DNA of 64,000 nucleotides from Murimonas intestini (GCA_003148945.1 QGGY01000015.1:1-64000); one strand, 5' to 3'. Shown: positions 36,568-45,695, counted from the first letter of the stretch. Numbers and translations are program-made. The notes: generated by a model from the letters alone, not told the origin.

Positions 36568-37683
36568 ATGATTACACACAAAGCAAGACTGCAGGCGGCA
36601 ATAGAAGGAAGAGTGGCGGACAGGCCGCCATGCGCCATGTGGGGGCCGCATTTTAACCTGGAGGACAGAAATGTAAAGGACTTTACTCAGGCGACTATCC
36701 ACTACCAGGATAATTATGACTTTGACTTTATTAAGGTCATGCCAAACGGTGTGTACTTTACAGAGGACTTCGGGCAGGTTATCCGGCCATCTGAGAGCTA
36801 TACAGATGATACATGGATGAACACTGTGCGTTTTGCGGTCAATGACCCGCATGAATGGGCAAAGATCAAGGTACCTGACCTGAAAAAAGGCGCTTTGGCG
36901 AGAGAGATCGAAGTGGTTAAAAGGCTGTGTGACCATTACAAAGGGGATGTGCCGGTACTTCCGACTATATTCAGCAATATAGTATGGATGTGTGAAATGA
37001 CTGCGGGACATTTTCATCAGGAAGTCATAGCTTCCCAGTTTAAGTATTCGGAAAAATATGCACGTATGGGCATGGAAGTGGTGGCTGAGACAAATGAAAG
37101 GCTGATGGAAGCATTTGTAGATGCCGGCGCTGACGGATTTTTCCTGGGTTACCAGATGGGCCTCTATGAAAAAATGGGAAAAGAAATGTATGAGGAATGT
37201 GCGGGAAAATATGATCTCAGAAACCTGGAGGCGGTAAAGGGCAAGACCTGGTTTAATTTAGCGCATCTGTGCCATGGGGACAGGGCCAGTGCCAGCCAGT
37301 TTCTGGATTATCCTGTACAGGCATTCAACTGGGCTGATACTCACAGGGAACACTGCTCTTTAGAAGAGATGCGCCAGGTGACAGATAAAGTGCTGGTGGG
37401 TGGTCTGGACCATGACAGAGGCTCCAGTGGATATCTGTCTATCACAGGAGGAGGCAGCGGCAGCGGAACAGACCTTTCTGGTCCAAGCAGAGAAGAAGTA
37501 AAGAAAACAGTCCGCAGAAGGCTGGAGACGGCCATGAAAGCAGCTGGTCCCAAATTTGTATTGTCAGGAGGCTGCGGCTGGAACCATGATGCCCTGCACA
37601 GATTCTGTCTGGTCAGGGAGGTACTGGATGAAGTGGCAGAGGAAATAGCAGCAGGCAGGGATTTTTACAGCTCTGAAAAGTAG
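36568..37683 (+). CDS. URO-D superfamily methyltransferase-like protein with H-x-C zinc motif
   Basis: A 371-residue TIM-barrel protein of the uroporphyrinogen decarboxylase / MtaA family. It carries HLCHG (about residues 236-240) and a late GGCGW (about 336-340). H-x-C ... C is the zinc site of corrinoid:thiol methyltransferases (MtaA, MtbA, CmuA) rather than true decarboxylases. A Gly/Ser-rich loop at about residues 290-310 (GGGSGSG) is unusual. No corrinoid-protein gene is nearby. The start is set at ATG 36568 with AGGAGGAGAAGG upstream; the longer frame overlaps the Gfo/Idh gene. It may move a methyl group from the imported substrate. Confidence 0.75.
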   Translation: MITHKARLQAAIEGRVADRPPCAMWGPHFNLEDRNVKDFTQATIHYQDNYDFDFIKVMPNGVYFTEDFGQVIRPSESYTDDTWMNTVRFAVNDPHEWAKIKVPDLKKGALAREIEVVKRLCDHYKGDVPVLPTIFSNIVWMCEMTAGHFHQEVIASQFKYSEKYARMGMEVVAETNERLMEAFVDAGADGFFLGYQMGLYEKMGKEMYEECAGKYDLRNLEAVKGKTWFNLAHLCHGDRASASQFLDYPVQAFNWADTHREHCSLEEMRQVTDKVLVGGLDHDRGSSGYLSITGGGSGSGTDLSGPSREEVKKTVRRRLETAMKAAGPKFVLSGGCGWNHDALHRFCLVREVLDEVAEEIAAGRDFYSSEK

Positions 37684-37693
37684 TCAGGAAAAA

Positions 37694-37729
37694 CAGTGCC
37701 GCAAATAGATTCTTTGATTTGCGGCACTG
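37694..37729 (+). terminator. Perfect 13-bp intercistronic hairpin
   Basis: CAGTGCCGCAAAT (37694-37706) pairs exactly with ATTTGCGGCACTG (37717-37729) around a 10-base loop. No T-run follows, so it is more likely an mRNA processing or stabilising structure than a terminator. Confidence 0.55.
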
Positions 37730-37768
37730 AATCAATACAGCTGAGTGAGATGACAGGGGGGGGAGCAG

Positions 37769-39043
37769 ATGGACAGCATAGCATATCAAAATTGTTTGCG
37801 AATACTTAGGAAGGAACTGGTACCGGCGCTGGGATGTACGGAACCGATCGCAGTTGCCTATGCGGCAGCCCGGACAAGGGAGGTCCTTGGAAGTATGCCG
37901 CAGAGAGTGAGGATAAGCTGCAGCAGCAATATAATCAAGAATGTAAAGGGAGTGGAGGTGCCTAATTCAGGCGGACTAAAGGGTATTGAAAGTGCAGCTG
38001 CACTGGGAATTGCAGGCGGAGACAGCAAAATGGAGCTGGAACTGCTTGACGGTATAGGAATAGAGGCCAGAGAAGCGGCAAAAAAAATCTTAAATGCGGA
38101 AATAATCACATGTGAGCTGGCCTGTACGGAAGAAAATCTGTATATAGCTGTGGAAGCTGAAGCAGAAGAGAATAGTGCTGAGGTTGTGATAGCAGGCGGC
38201 CATACACATGTTGTGAGGATAAAGAAAAATGGAGAAACGGTATTTGAGGACGAGGAAGGGCAGGAGGAAATGCAGAACACCGGCGGGGCATCCAGCCTGA
38301 ATCTGGATGATATCTTCAGGTTTGCAAAAGAGGTAAAGCAGGAGGACATCAGAGGGCTGCTGGATGCACAGATAGCATGTAACCAATCCGTTGCCATAGA
38401 GGGAATAAAGAAAAAATATGGCGCAGGGGTAGGAAGAGTTATAATGGAAAACTTTGGAGATGACGTCAGGAACAGGGTAGTTGCTTTTGCCGCCGCCGGC
38501 TCTGATGCCAGGATGGGAGGCTGCCCTATGCCGGTAGTGATCAATTCAGGAAGCGGCAACCAGGGGTTGACTGTATCTGTTCCGATTATAGAGTATGCTG
38601 ATCAGATGGGAACAGATAAAGAGACATTATACAGGGCATTGGCGCTTGGCAACCTCATTGCCATTTACCAGAAATCATTTATCGGTCGTCTGTCTGCATT
38701 CTGCGGCGCTGTATCTGCAGCAGCCGGCGCGGTCAGCGGTATCGGGTGGATTGAGGGAGACAGCAGGGAAGTGATAGAGAAAGCTGTAGCAAATACCATA
38801 TGTACTATTGGCGGGATGGTATGTGATGGAGCAAAAGCGTCCTGCGCGTCTAAAATAGCAATAGCTCTGGAAGCAGGCCTCCTGTCTCTGGAGATGGCAA
38901 AGCAGGGAATTTTCTTTGCACCGGGTGACGGACTTATGAAGGATGGGACGGAGGAGACAATCAAATGTATTGGCAGGATGGCCAGAGAAGGAATGACTTC
39001 CACGGATGAGAAGATCCTTCAGATCATGCTGGAACATAGCTGA
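37769..39043 (+). CDS. L-serine dehydratase alpha-like / L-cysteine desulfidase family protein (UPF0597)
   Basis: A 424-residue protein. N-terminal PALGCTEPIA (about residues 17-26) is the hallmark of this family, related to iron-sulfur L-serine dehydratases. Later cysteines in MGGCPMP (about residues 248-254), GGMVCDGAK and SCASK are probable cluster ligands. Members degrade L-cysteine (CyuA/YhaM) or related amino acids to pyruvate, ammonia and sulfide. Its place among sugar genes suggests the imported compound contains an amino-acid part, or that a beta-elimination step is needed; this is inference. Confidence 0.8.
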   Translation: MDSIAYQNCLRILRKELVPALGCTEPIAVAYAAARTREVLGSMPQRVRISCSSNIIKNVKGVEVPNSGGLKGIESAAALGIAGGDSKMELELLDGIGIEAREAAKKILNAEIITCELACTEENLYIAVEAEAEENSAEVVIAGGHTHVVRIKKNGETVFEDEEGQEEMQNTGGASSLNLDDIFRFAKEVKQEDIRGLLDAQIACNQSVAIEGIKKKYGAGVGRVIMENFGDDVRNRVVAFAAAGSDARMGGCPMPVVINSGSGNQGLTVSVPIIEYADQMGTDKETLYRALALGNLIAIYQKSFIGRLSAFCGAVSAAAGAVSGIGWIEGDSREVIEKAVANTICTIGGMVCDGAKASCASKIAIALEAGLLSLEMAKQGIFFAPGDGLMKDGTEETIKCIGRMAREGMTSTDEKILQIMLEHS

Positions 39044-39078
39044 ATTGCCTTATTTGTAACCGGAGGGGAGAGACTTGC

Positions 39079-40578
39079 ATGGCAGAATATATTTTAAGCA
39101 TTGATATAGGAACACAGGGGTGTAAGGCAGCTGTATTTGACAGAGAGATGAAACGGAAAGGGACATATTTTGTACCGCTGGCCTTAGTGAGTCCGCAGCC
39201 AGGTATGGTCTGGCAGGACCCACGGGGCATGTATCAGGCATGTCTGGAGGCAGCTAGGGGAGCCGCAGAAAACAGCAAAGTGCCGCCGGCAGAAATAGCG
39301 GCGATCGGTATTGACGGTCAGATGGCTGGAATTATGGGAACGGACGAAGAGGGAGAGGCAGTTACACCATATGATTCCTGGCTGGATACCAGGTGCAGTA
39401 CGTATGCAGAAGATATGAGACGCAGATACGGGAAAAGAATTACGGAGATAACAGGGGCTCCCGTCTCATTTACGCATGGCCCCAAGATCCTGTGGCTGAA
39501 GCATGAACAGCCGCAGCTCTATCAGAAGGTATATAAATTTGTGGTTCCCTCGGCGTATGTAGCTGGCAGGATAACAGGCCTGCGGGGAGACGAACAGTAT
39601 TTTGATTATACACATATCCAGTATTCGGGTTTTGGGGATAATCTGAAGAAAACGTGGTCGGAGGAACTTCTGGAAGTATTTCAGGCAGATGAGGGGAAAA
39701 TGGCCAGAATTATCTCTCCTTTTGATGTGGTGGGCAGGACGGGCCGGGAATTTGCGGCAGCTACCGGTTTGCCTTCAGGAATCCCTGTAGCTGCAGGATG
39801 CGGTGACACTGCCGCATCTGTCTACGGGACTGGCAGAATGGAGAAAGGAATGCTCCTGGACTGTGCAGGAACGGCTTCAGTACTCTGCGGGGCAGTGGAC
39901 AGCTATAAGCCTGATACAGAGTATGACACTATTACACTGATGCGTTCACCGGATGAGGATATATGGCTGCCTATGGCATATATAAATGGAGGAGGTCTGG
40001 GACTTAGGTGGCTGCGGGATGAGCTTTCCGGCAGTCCTCATGCCACATATGAAGAACTGGAAAGGGAGGCCGGGAAGGCGGAGGCGGGAAGCGGAGGCAT
40101 ATTTTTTATTCCCCACTTCTCAGGCCGGGTGCTGCCCTGCCATCCTAAACTGTCAGGGTGCTTTGCGGGCCTCCGCTGGAATCATACAAGAGGGGCCATG
40201 TACAGGAGCATCATGGAAGGCATCGCATATGAATACAGACATTATATGAGGGTACTGCATGAGCTGTATCCTGAAGGAAGGTTCGATCGTGTCTATACTA
40301 TGGGCGGAGGGGCCGGCAGCCATCTGTTTAACCAGATCAAGGCGGACGTGCTGGGCGTAAAAGTAATGCCATGTAAAGAGGTGGATACAGCCTTGGAAGG
40401 AAGCGCTATGATCGCAGCCAGAGCAGTGGGTATCAGTACTGAACAACATAAGGAAACTGCAGACGAAGAAAAAGGGTATATTTATCCCCGGGAAGAAAAT
40501 AATAAAGTATATGAAAAACTGGCTCAGGATTATTTAAGGCTTCTGGAGAAGATAGAGGAATTTTGTGAGGGGAAGTAA
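39079..40578 (+). CDS. FGGY-family carbohydrate kinase (xylulokinase-like)
   Basis: A 499-residue kinase with the two-domain FGGY layout: N-terminal phosphate loop SIDIGTQGCKAAVFD (about residues 6-20), substrate region GIDGQMAG (about 76-83), and C-terminal ATP-site block YTMGGGAGSHLFNQI (about 410-424). It phosphorylates a ketose or polyol. It is the last gene of the plus-strand operon, 36 nt after the desulfidase-like gene. The true substrate (xylulose, ribulose or another ketose) cannot be told. Confidence 0.87.
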   Translation: MAEYILSIDIGTQGCKAAVFDREMKRKGTYFVPLALVSPQPGMVWQDPRGMYQACLEAARGAAENSKVPPAEIAAIGIDGQMAGIMGTDEEGEAVTPYDSWLDTRCSTYAEDMRRRYGKRITEITGAPVSFTHGPKILWLKHEQPQLYQKVYKFVVPSAYVAGRITGLRGDEQYFDYTHIQYSGFGDNLKKTWSEELLEVFQADEGKMARIISPFDVVGRTGREFAAATGLPSGIPVAAGCGDTAASVYGTGRMEKGMLLDCAGTASVLCGAVDSYKPDTEYDTITLMRSPDEDIWLPMAYINGGGLGLRWLRDELSGSPHATYEELEREAGKAEAGSGGIFFIPHFSGRVLPCHPKLSGCFAGLRWNHTRGAMYRSIMEGIAYEYRHYMRVLHELYPEGRFDRVYTMGGGAGSHLFNQIKADVLGVKVMPCKEVDTALEGSAMIAARAVGISTEQHKETADEEKGYIYPREENNKVYEKLAQDYLRLLEKIEEFCEGK

Positions 40579-40602
40579 ATATATACATGCAGCTATTCAG
40601 AA

Positions 40603-40627
40603 GGTCTGCACATTTACTGCACAGACC
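40603..40627. terminator. Hairpin between convergent kinase and DeoR genes
   Basis: GGTCTG pairs with CAGACC across a 13-base loop that can pair further. There is no clear T-run on either side, so termination here is uncertain. Confidence 0.35.
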
Positions 40628-40672
40628 GTGAGAACAACCGTAAGAATAGGAGAAAGGATTTCCGGCCGGGGA

Positions 40673-41461
40673 TCAGACAATGGCAAGCTTAAGTGTTTCG
40701 TGACAAGTTCTGAGCGTATCTCTGTCTTCCGCAGAAAGTGAATTGTCTGTAACTAACTGGTGAATATCATCCAGGGAAGCAAAACGGTAAAAGGCGATAC
40801 AGTCAAATTTTGAGCTGTCGATCAGCATATTTACTTCTGAAGCCGACCGTATCATTGCCTGTTTTACTTCTGCCTGTTCAATGCTGGGGGTGGAAAAACC
40901 GGCCTCAAAAGAAAAGGCGTTGGAGGCCAGAAATGCTTTATCTACGTTAAAAGGCTCCATCATTTTAACGGCCAGGGAACCGGCAGTACAGTTAAAGCCT
41001 CTTCGCAGCGGACCACCCAGTACTATCACGTTTGCGTCCGAATTCTGTTCCAGGTAGATGGCGATTGTAATATCGTTTGTGATCACAGTCAGGCCATGCT
41101 TGGATGGAAGCAGTTTAGCCAGTTCAAGAGTAGTTGTTCCGGTATCAAGGGCAATGGTGTCACTGTTTTCTATGAGCTGTATGGCATATTCTGCAATCCG
41201 CTTTTTTTCCTCGCTCTTTTGGGAGAGCTTTAAATCTGAAGTGGGCTCGTAGGCAGCTTTGCTCAGGTTAACTGCACCGCCATGTGTACGTTTTAAGACT
41301 CCTTCACTGTCCAGAATGCGCAGATCCGTCCGTATAGTGGCGGGAGAGACATTAAAGAGCTCACAGAGCTCAGGCACAAGTACTTTGTTTTGTCTTTCAA
41401 GAAGCTCCAGAATCTCCTTTCTTCTTTCCTCAGCAAAGAGAGGATGTGACAAGTTTTCCAT
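40673..41461 (-). CDS. DeoR-family transcriptional regulator
   Basis: A 262-residue repressor. The N-terminal DeoR winged helix (RRKEILELLERQNKV, then LFNVSPATIRTDLRIL, LKRTHGGAV; residues about 13-62) is followed by a DeoR-C effector domain with the phosphosugar-sensing NSDTIALDTGTT and GFNCTAGSLAV blocks. It sits between two convergent/divergent catabolic gene sets that share an AAACGATAGAA box, so it is their most likely regulator, released by a sugar phosphate. Confidence 0.9.
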   Translation of the reverse strand: MENLSHPLFAEERRKEILELLERQNKVLVPELCELFNVSPATIRTDLRILDSEGVLKRTHGGAVNLSKAAYEPTSDLKLSQKSEEKKRIAEYAIQLIENSDTIALDTGTTTLELAKLLPSKHGLTVITNDITIAIYLEQNSDANVIVLGGPLRRGFNCTAGSLAVKMMEPFNVDKAFLASNAFSFEAGFSTPSIEQAEVKQAMIRSASEVNMLIDSSKFDCIAFYRFASLDDIHQLVTDNSLSAEDRDTLRTCHETLKLAIV

Positions 41462-41508
41462 AATTACCTCCGGTTATATTTAACTCATACAGTTTATTGT
41501 TATTTACA

Positions 41509-41542
41509 ATTATAGAATATTTTGGAAAAAGCGTCAACGCTT
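41509..41542 (-). promoter_or_regulatory. deoR-type gene promoter with palindrome over the -35 box
   Basis: On the minus strand TTGACG (41537-41532), 17-nt spacer, TATAAT (41514-41509). The -35 is embedded in the palindrome AAGCGT-CA-ACGCTT (41529-41542), a candidate autoregulatory operator. Confidence 0.65.
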
Positions 41543-41564
41543 ATAAAACAAACAAAATGATATA

Positions 41565-41575
41565 AAACGATAGAA
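41565..41575 (+). promoter_or_regulatory. Candidate DeoR operator AAACGATAGAA
   Basis: Identical 11-mer to 30145-30155 inside the permease-operon promoter. It lies in the 227-base divergent region between the DeoR gene and the next Gfo/Idh gene, beside AAAACAAACAAAA. The remainder of this gap is A/T-rich with a TATACT at 41631-41636 but no clear -35. Confidence 0.5.
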
Positions 41576-41688
41576 AATAAGCGGATAAGAAAAGCATATA
41601 TCTGTTATTATGCTTGTTTAATACAAATAGTATACTGCTCAATATAAAAATAAAAACAAACAATAAAAACGGAAAGAAAGGAGCATAA

Positions 41689-42741
41689 ATGACAATAAAA
41701 GAAAGAAAAACGAAAAATAAAAGAGATAAAATAAAAGTATGCCTGATCGGTGCAGGAAGAGCAGGTATGATACATGCCAGAAATTTTACCGCCAGTATCC
41801 CTGATGCAGAGATAGCCGGTGTATCAGACACGGACGGGACAGAGGCCCAGAGGGCGGCGGCAGAACTGGGAGCGGCATACTGGTATGAAGATTATTCTGA
41901 AGCGATAATGAAGTGCAATGCGGATGCAGTTGTAATTGCCACACCTACAAAATACCACTGCGAAATAGCCATTATGGCGGCTGCTCATGGAATGCATATT
42001 TTCTGTGAAAAACCTATGGCCATGAATGAGGAGGAGTGTGAGCGGATGTTCCGGGCCGCGGAGGAAAATGGGGTAATACTCCAGGTAGGCTTTATGAGAA
42101 GGTTTGACGCCGGTTTTGTTAAAGCGAAAAAGATGGTAGATGAAGGTGAAATTGGGGATGTGGTTATGATTAAGTCTCTTACAAGAGGGCCCAGCACACC
42201 TCATGAATGGATGTATGATATTAAGAAGAGCAATGGGCCTCTTGCGGAAGTGAACAGCCATGACATTGACACACTGCGCTGGTTTTCCGGGAGTGAGCCG
42301 GAGCGGATATATGCGGTGGGCGGCAATTTCAGATGCAGGGATGCGGCAGAGCAGTATCCCGACTTTTACGATACTGTATTATTGAATATAAAAATGAAAA
42401 ATGGTGTGATCGGGTGTATAGAAGGGGCCCAGGGAGTAGGTTACGGATATGATGCCAGGCTGGAAGTGCTGGGGACCAGGGGTGTGATAAAAGTGGGCAG
42501 CCTGAAGGAGGACACAGTAATTTCATGCAGCGCAGGCAGCGGTATCCACAGCGATGCTGTAAAGAGCTGGAGAAATCTTTTTGAGCAGGCTTATCTGGAG
42601 GAAGACAAGTTTTTTATCCAATGTATACAAAATGGCAGCAAACCGGCTCCCGACGGCAGGGATGGCAAAATGGCAGTTGCTGTAGTGAGGGCAGGAAATG
42701 AATCTATAAATACTGGGAAGGTGATAAAGCTTGTTATGTAA
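41689..42741 (+). CDS. Gfo/Idh/MocA oxidoreductase, inositol dehydrogenase-like
   Basis: A 350-residue dehydrogenase. It has CLIGAGRAGMIHARNF (about residues 17-32), canonical FCEKPMAM (about 104-111), GFMRRFDAGF, and catalytic NSHDIDTLRWFSG (about 188-200). Motif spacing resembles inositol 2-dehydrogenases. It starts a second plus-strand operon driven from the DeoR divergent region, with AAAGGAGC as ribosome site. Confidence 0.88.
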   Translation: MTIKERKTKNKRDKIKVCLIGAGRAGMIHARNFTASIPDAEIAGVSDTDGTEAQRAAAELGAAYWYEDYSEAIMKCNADAVVIATPTKYHCEIAIMAAAHGMHIFCEKPMAMNEEECERMFRAAEENGVILQVGFMRRFDAGFVKAKKMVDEGEIGDVVMIKSLTRGPSTPHEWMYDIKKSNGPLAEVNSHDIDTLRWFSGSEPERIYAVGGNFRCRDAAEQYPDFYDTVLLNIKMKNGVIGCIEGAQGVGYGYDARLEVLGTRGVIKVGSLKEDTVISCSAGSGIHSDAVKSWRNLFEQAYLEEDKFFIQCIQNGSKPAPDGRDGKMAVAVVRAGNESINTGKVIKLVM

Positions 42742-42794
42742 AACAACCACAAATATATTGTGAAGCGCCGGGTGCTGGGAAAAGGAGGGAAGGT

Positions 42795-43835
42795 ATGCTG
42801 AGTGCAAAGCTGTTTGGGGAAAACGATATCCGTATGGTGGAGTGTGAGATTCCGCGGATAGGAGAGAATGAGATTCTTGTTAAAACATGTGCAGCCGCCA
42901 TATGCGGTTCAGATCTCAGAATGATACAAAACGGCTATATGGGGGTAGATGAAGATCATCCGCTGACATTGGGTCATGAGATCAGCGGAGTGATTGTGGG
43001 TGTGGGCAAGGCAGTCAAAAATTACAGGCCCGGCATGCGTGTATTCATAGCTCCTAATTTTGGATGCGGGGAATGCAAAAGCTGCCGGGAAGGAGATTAT
43101 CATCTCTGCGGAGAATATGAGGCCTTCGGTATCAATACTGACGGGGGGTTTGCTGAGTACATAAGAGTGCCGGATAAGGCAGTACGCCAGGGGTGCGTGA
43201 TTCTTTTAAAAGACAGCATATCCATGGAAGAGGCAGCTGTATTTGAACCGGCAGCATGTGTATTGAACGGTCAGGAGAGGGCAGGCATTAAAAAGGGAGA
43301 TAACATTCTGATCTTCGGAGCGGGGCCTATCGGAGTCCTTCATGCGCTGCTTGCAAAGGCCCAGGGAGCCGGTATGGTCTTTTTAAGCGATCTGTCCGGG
43401 GAGAGGCTGGAAAAAGGAAAAGCTGTTGCCCCGTTTGTCATAACCGGAGGGCCGGAAAAAATAAAAGATACTGTTATGAGCATGACGGGAGGCAGAGGAG
43501 TGGATGTGTGCATCACCGCCTGTGCCTCTAAAGAAGTACAGGAAAATTCATTTGATTTTATGGATATCAAAGGAAGGATTCTGTTTTTTGGCGGGCTGCC
43601 CCAGGGAAAAGACTGTATACAGCTGCATTCCAACATACTCCATTACAGAGAGCTGAAGGTCTGCGGGTCCACCAGGTGTAATGCAGGACAGTGCAGAAAG
43701 ATCGCACACATGGCGGAGGATGGAAGCCTTGATCTGAGAGGGCTGATTACAAGGGAATTTGAACTTGGCAGATTTTTGGAGGCAGTAGAATATGCAGAGA
43801 GCGGTCAGGGACTGAAGACACTGATCAGGTTCTGA
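42795..43835 (+). CDS. Zinc-dependent medium-chain alcohol/polyol dehydrogenase
   Basis: A 346-residue MDR enzyme of the sorbitol/threonine dehydrogenase group. Catalytic zinc residues occur in AAICGSD (about residue 37) and GHEISGVIVGVG (about 62-73), the structural-zinc cysteines in FGCGECKSCREGDYHLC (about 93-109), and the NAD site GAGPIGVLHALLA (about 176-188). It oxidises a secondary alcohol of a sugar or polyol. It is in the operon between two Gfo/Idh genes. Confidence 0.9.
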   Translation: MLSAKLFGENDIRMVECEIPRIGENEILVKTCAAAICGSDLRMIQNGYMGVDEDHPLTLGHEISGVIVGVGKAVKNYRPGMRVFIAPNFGCGECKSCREGDYHLCGEYEAFGINTDGGFAEYIRVPDKAVRQGCVILLKDSISMEEAAVFEPAACVLNGQERAGIKKGDNILIFGAGPIGVLHALLAKAQGAGMVFLSDLSGERLEKGKAVAPFVITGGPEKIKDTVMSMTGGRGVDVCITACASKEVQENSFDFMDIKGRILFFGGLPQGKDCIQLHSNILHYRELKVCGSTRCNAGQCRKIAHMAEDGSLDLRGLITREFELGRFLEAVEYAESGQGLKTLIRF

Positions 43836-43851
43836 ACATGTGACAGCTGCA

Positions 43852-43875
43852 GGGGCACGGAAAGGGGCACGGAAA
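43852..43875 (+). repeat. 12-bp perfect tandem duplication
   Basis: GGGGCACGGAAA occurs twice head to tail in the 93-base gap between the alcohol dehydrogenase and the next Gfo/Idh gene. It is probably a replication-slippage product. Confidence 0.7.
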
Positions 43876-43928
43876 TGCCTGGCCCGCAGGAAACTGGAGC
43901 AGCAGGATAATAAGGAGAAGAAAGCAGA

Positions 43929-44996
43929 ATGGAAAAAATCAAATATATGGTAATCGGTTATGGATGGAGAGCGGATTTCTATATCAGGGCGGCTCAGATG
44001 CTGCCCGACAGGCTGGAAGCCGTATCCAGAGTAGTGCGGACAAGTGAGAGGGCGGGCGAACTCAGAAAGCGGGGAGAGGCGGCATTCGCATCTATTGAGG
44101 AGGCGTTAAAGGCGGGTCCGGATTTCGCAGTGCTCTGTGTCCCGAGAGAAGCGGCGGAAGAGTATCTTGGGCAGCTGGCTAGGCTTCAGGTGCCGGTACT
44201 GTGCGAGACACCTCCTGCAGCTGATACGGAGGGCTTAAATCAGCTGTGGCATATGGCGGAGAGGACAAAAATGAAAATCCAGGTGGCTGAGCAGTATATT
44301 TTCTGGCCTGTGTATGCAGCTATCAGGGAGATAATTAGCAGGGGAATCATCGGAAAAACCTCTATGGCCATGCTTTCAGCAGTACATGATTATCACGCAG
44401 TAAATCTTTTCAGAAATTTTTTGGGACTTGGTTTTGAAAACTGCAGAATCCATGGGGAATCTTTGAAAACATCATTTGTAAAGACGGAGGACAGGGGCGG
44501 ATTTGATTATGACGGAACTGTCATTGATACAAAAAGGGCTCTGGCCACCCTGGAATTTGAAAATGGCAGAACATGTATATATGATTTCATGGGAGAGCAG
44601 TATAATTCAGTTATCCGTACAAGGAGGCTGAATATACAGGGAACGCGCGGTGAGATAAATGATTTAACAGTCAGATACCTGAACGGCCATAATGAGGGGA
44701 TGGAAGAAAATATCCGCAGGGTTGACAGAGGAATCTGCGGCAATGCAGGGTGGCATCATCTCGGCATGCAGTTTCAGGGGGAATATGTATATAAAAATCC
44801 TTTCGGAGATGTAAGGATGAACGATGATGAAACCGCAGTGGCAGAGTGCCTCATAAAAATGAAGGAATATCTGGATACAGGCAGGGAATCTTTGAGCCTC
44901 AGGGATGCTCTGCAGGATACTTATCTTTCCTTTGCCATGGAGACGTGCATATCAAAAGGCAGCACTGAGATGACAAGATCTCAGGACTGGGTGTAG
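43929..44996 (+). CDS. Divergent Gfo/Idh-family protein lacking the EKP lysine
   Basis: A 355-residue protein with a Gfo/Idh-type Rossmann start (VIGYGWRADFYIRAA, residues about 8-22). Where the family has EKP, this one reads CETPPAAD (about residue 98), so the lysine that assists hydride transfer is replaced by threonine. A later HDYHAVNLFRNF (about 154-165) may supply the catalytic histidine region. It may be a redox-inactive partner, use a different mechanism, or catalyse a non-redox step. It lies in the operon with DeoC 9 nt downstream. Confidence 0.72.
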   Translation: MEKIKYMVIGYGWRADFYIRAAQMLPDRLEAVSRVVRTSERAGELRKRGEAAFASIEEALKAGPDFAVLCVPREAAEEYLGQLARLQVPVLCETPPAADTEGLNQLWHMAERTKMKIQVAEQYIFWPVYAAIREIISRGIIGKTSMAMLSAVHDYHAVNLFRNFLGLGFENCRIHGESLKTSFVKTEDRGGFDYDGTVIDTKRALATLEFENGRTCIYDFMGEQYNSVIRTRRLNIQGTRGEINDLTVRYLNGHNEGMEENIRRVDRGICGNAGWHHLGMQFQGEYVYKNPFGDVRMNDDETAVAECLIKMKEYLDTGRESLSLRDALQDTYLSFAMETCISKGSTEMTRSQDWV

Positions 44997-45005
44997 GAGG
45001 AATTT

Positions 45006-45695
45006 ATGGAGGAATTCAGGATAACAAGGCAGCAGCTCTGCAGCATGATCGATCACACAAACCTGAAGCCATATGCAGTCAGGGAGGATTTTGAAAAGCT
45101 GTGCCGGGAGGCCAGAGAAAATAATTTTGCCATGGTGGCCATCAATCCGGCGCCGGTCAGGCTGTGCAGGGAATTGCTGGCCGGAAGCGGTGTACATGTA
45201 GGCGCTGCGGTCAGCTTCCCGCTTGGACAGGATACTCTCGCCGCAAAGATATTTTGTGCTGAAGATGCAGTAAAAAACGGGGCGGATGAGATTGATTATG
45301 TGCTAAATATTGGGGAGCTTAAAGCAGGAAACTGGGATTACATAGAAAAAGAAATGAGAGAAATGACATCTCTGTGCAAAAGCTTCAATGTGATTTTGAA
45401 GGTCATATTTGAAATCTGTTATCTCACCGGAGAGGAAATCAAAATGGCTGCAGGTATGGCAAAGAAGGTGGGACCGGATTATATTAAGACGAGTACCGGG
45501 CTTGGCTGTTCTGGGGCAGATGCGCATATTGTGCGGATCATGAAGGAAGCATCGGGAGAGGATGTGAAAGTAAAGGCCGCAGGAGGGATTAGGGACTGGC
45601 AGACATGCCGGGAGATGCTTATGGCAGGTGCATGCCGGATAGGCACCAGCAGCTCCCTTAAGATACTGGAAGAATTTGAGATGGAAAATAAATGA
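45006..45695 (+). CDS. deoC: Deoxyribose-phosphate aldolase
   Basis: A 229-residue class I aldolase. DHTNLKPYA (about residues 15-23), ADEIDYVLNIG (about 95-105), the active-site lysine in YIKTSTGLG (about 159-167), and the second lysine in VKAAGGIRD (about 187-195) all match DeoC. It cleaves 2-deoxyribose 5-phosphate, or a related deoxysugar phosphate, to an aldehyde and glyceraldehyde 3-phosphate. Here it is coupled with dehydrogenase and glucosidase genes rather than nucleoside genes, so its natural substrate may differ. Confidence 0.92.
   Translation: MEEFRITRQQLCSMIDHTNLKPYAVREDFEKLCREARENNFAMVAINPAPVRLCRELLAGSGVHVGAAVSFPLGQDTLAAKIFCAEDAVKNGADEIDYVLNIGELKAGNWDYIEKEMREMTSLCKSFNVILKVIFEICYLTGEEIKMAAGMAKKVGPDYIKTSTGLGCSGADAHIVRIMKEASGEDVKVKAAGGIRDWQTCREMLMAGACRIGTSSSLKILEEFEMENK

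Noticed and set aside
37858-38559. A 233-codon minus-strand frame over the desulfidase-like gene
   Set aside because: Ser/Ala/Ile-rich shadow of the real plus-strand gene.
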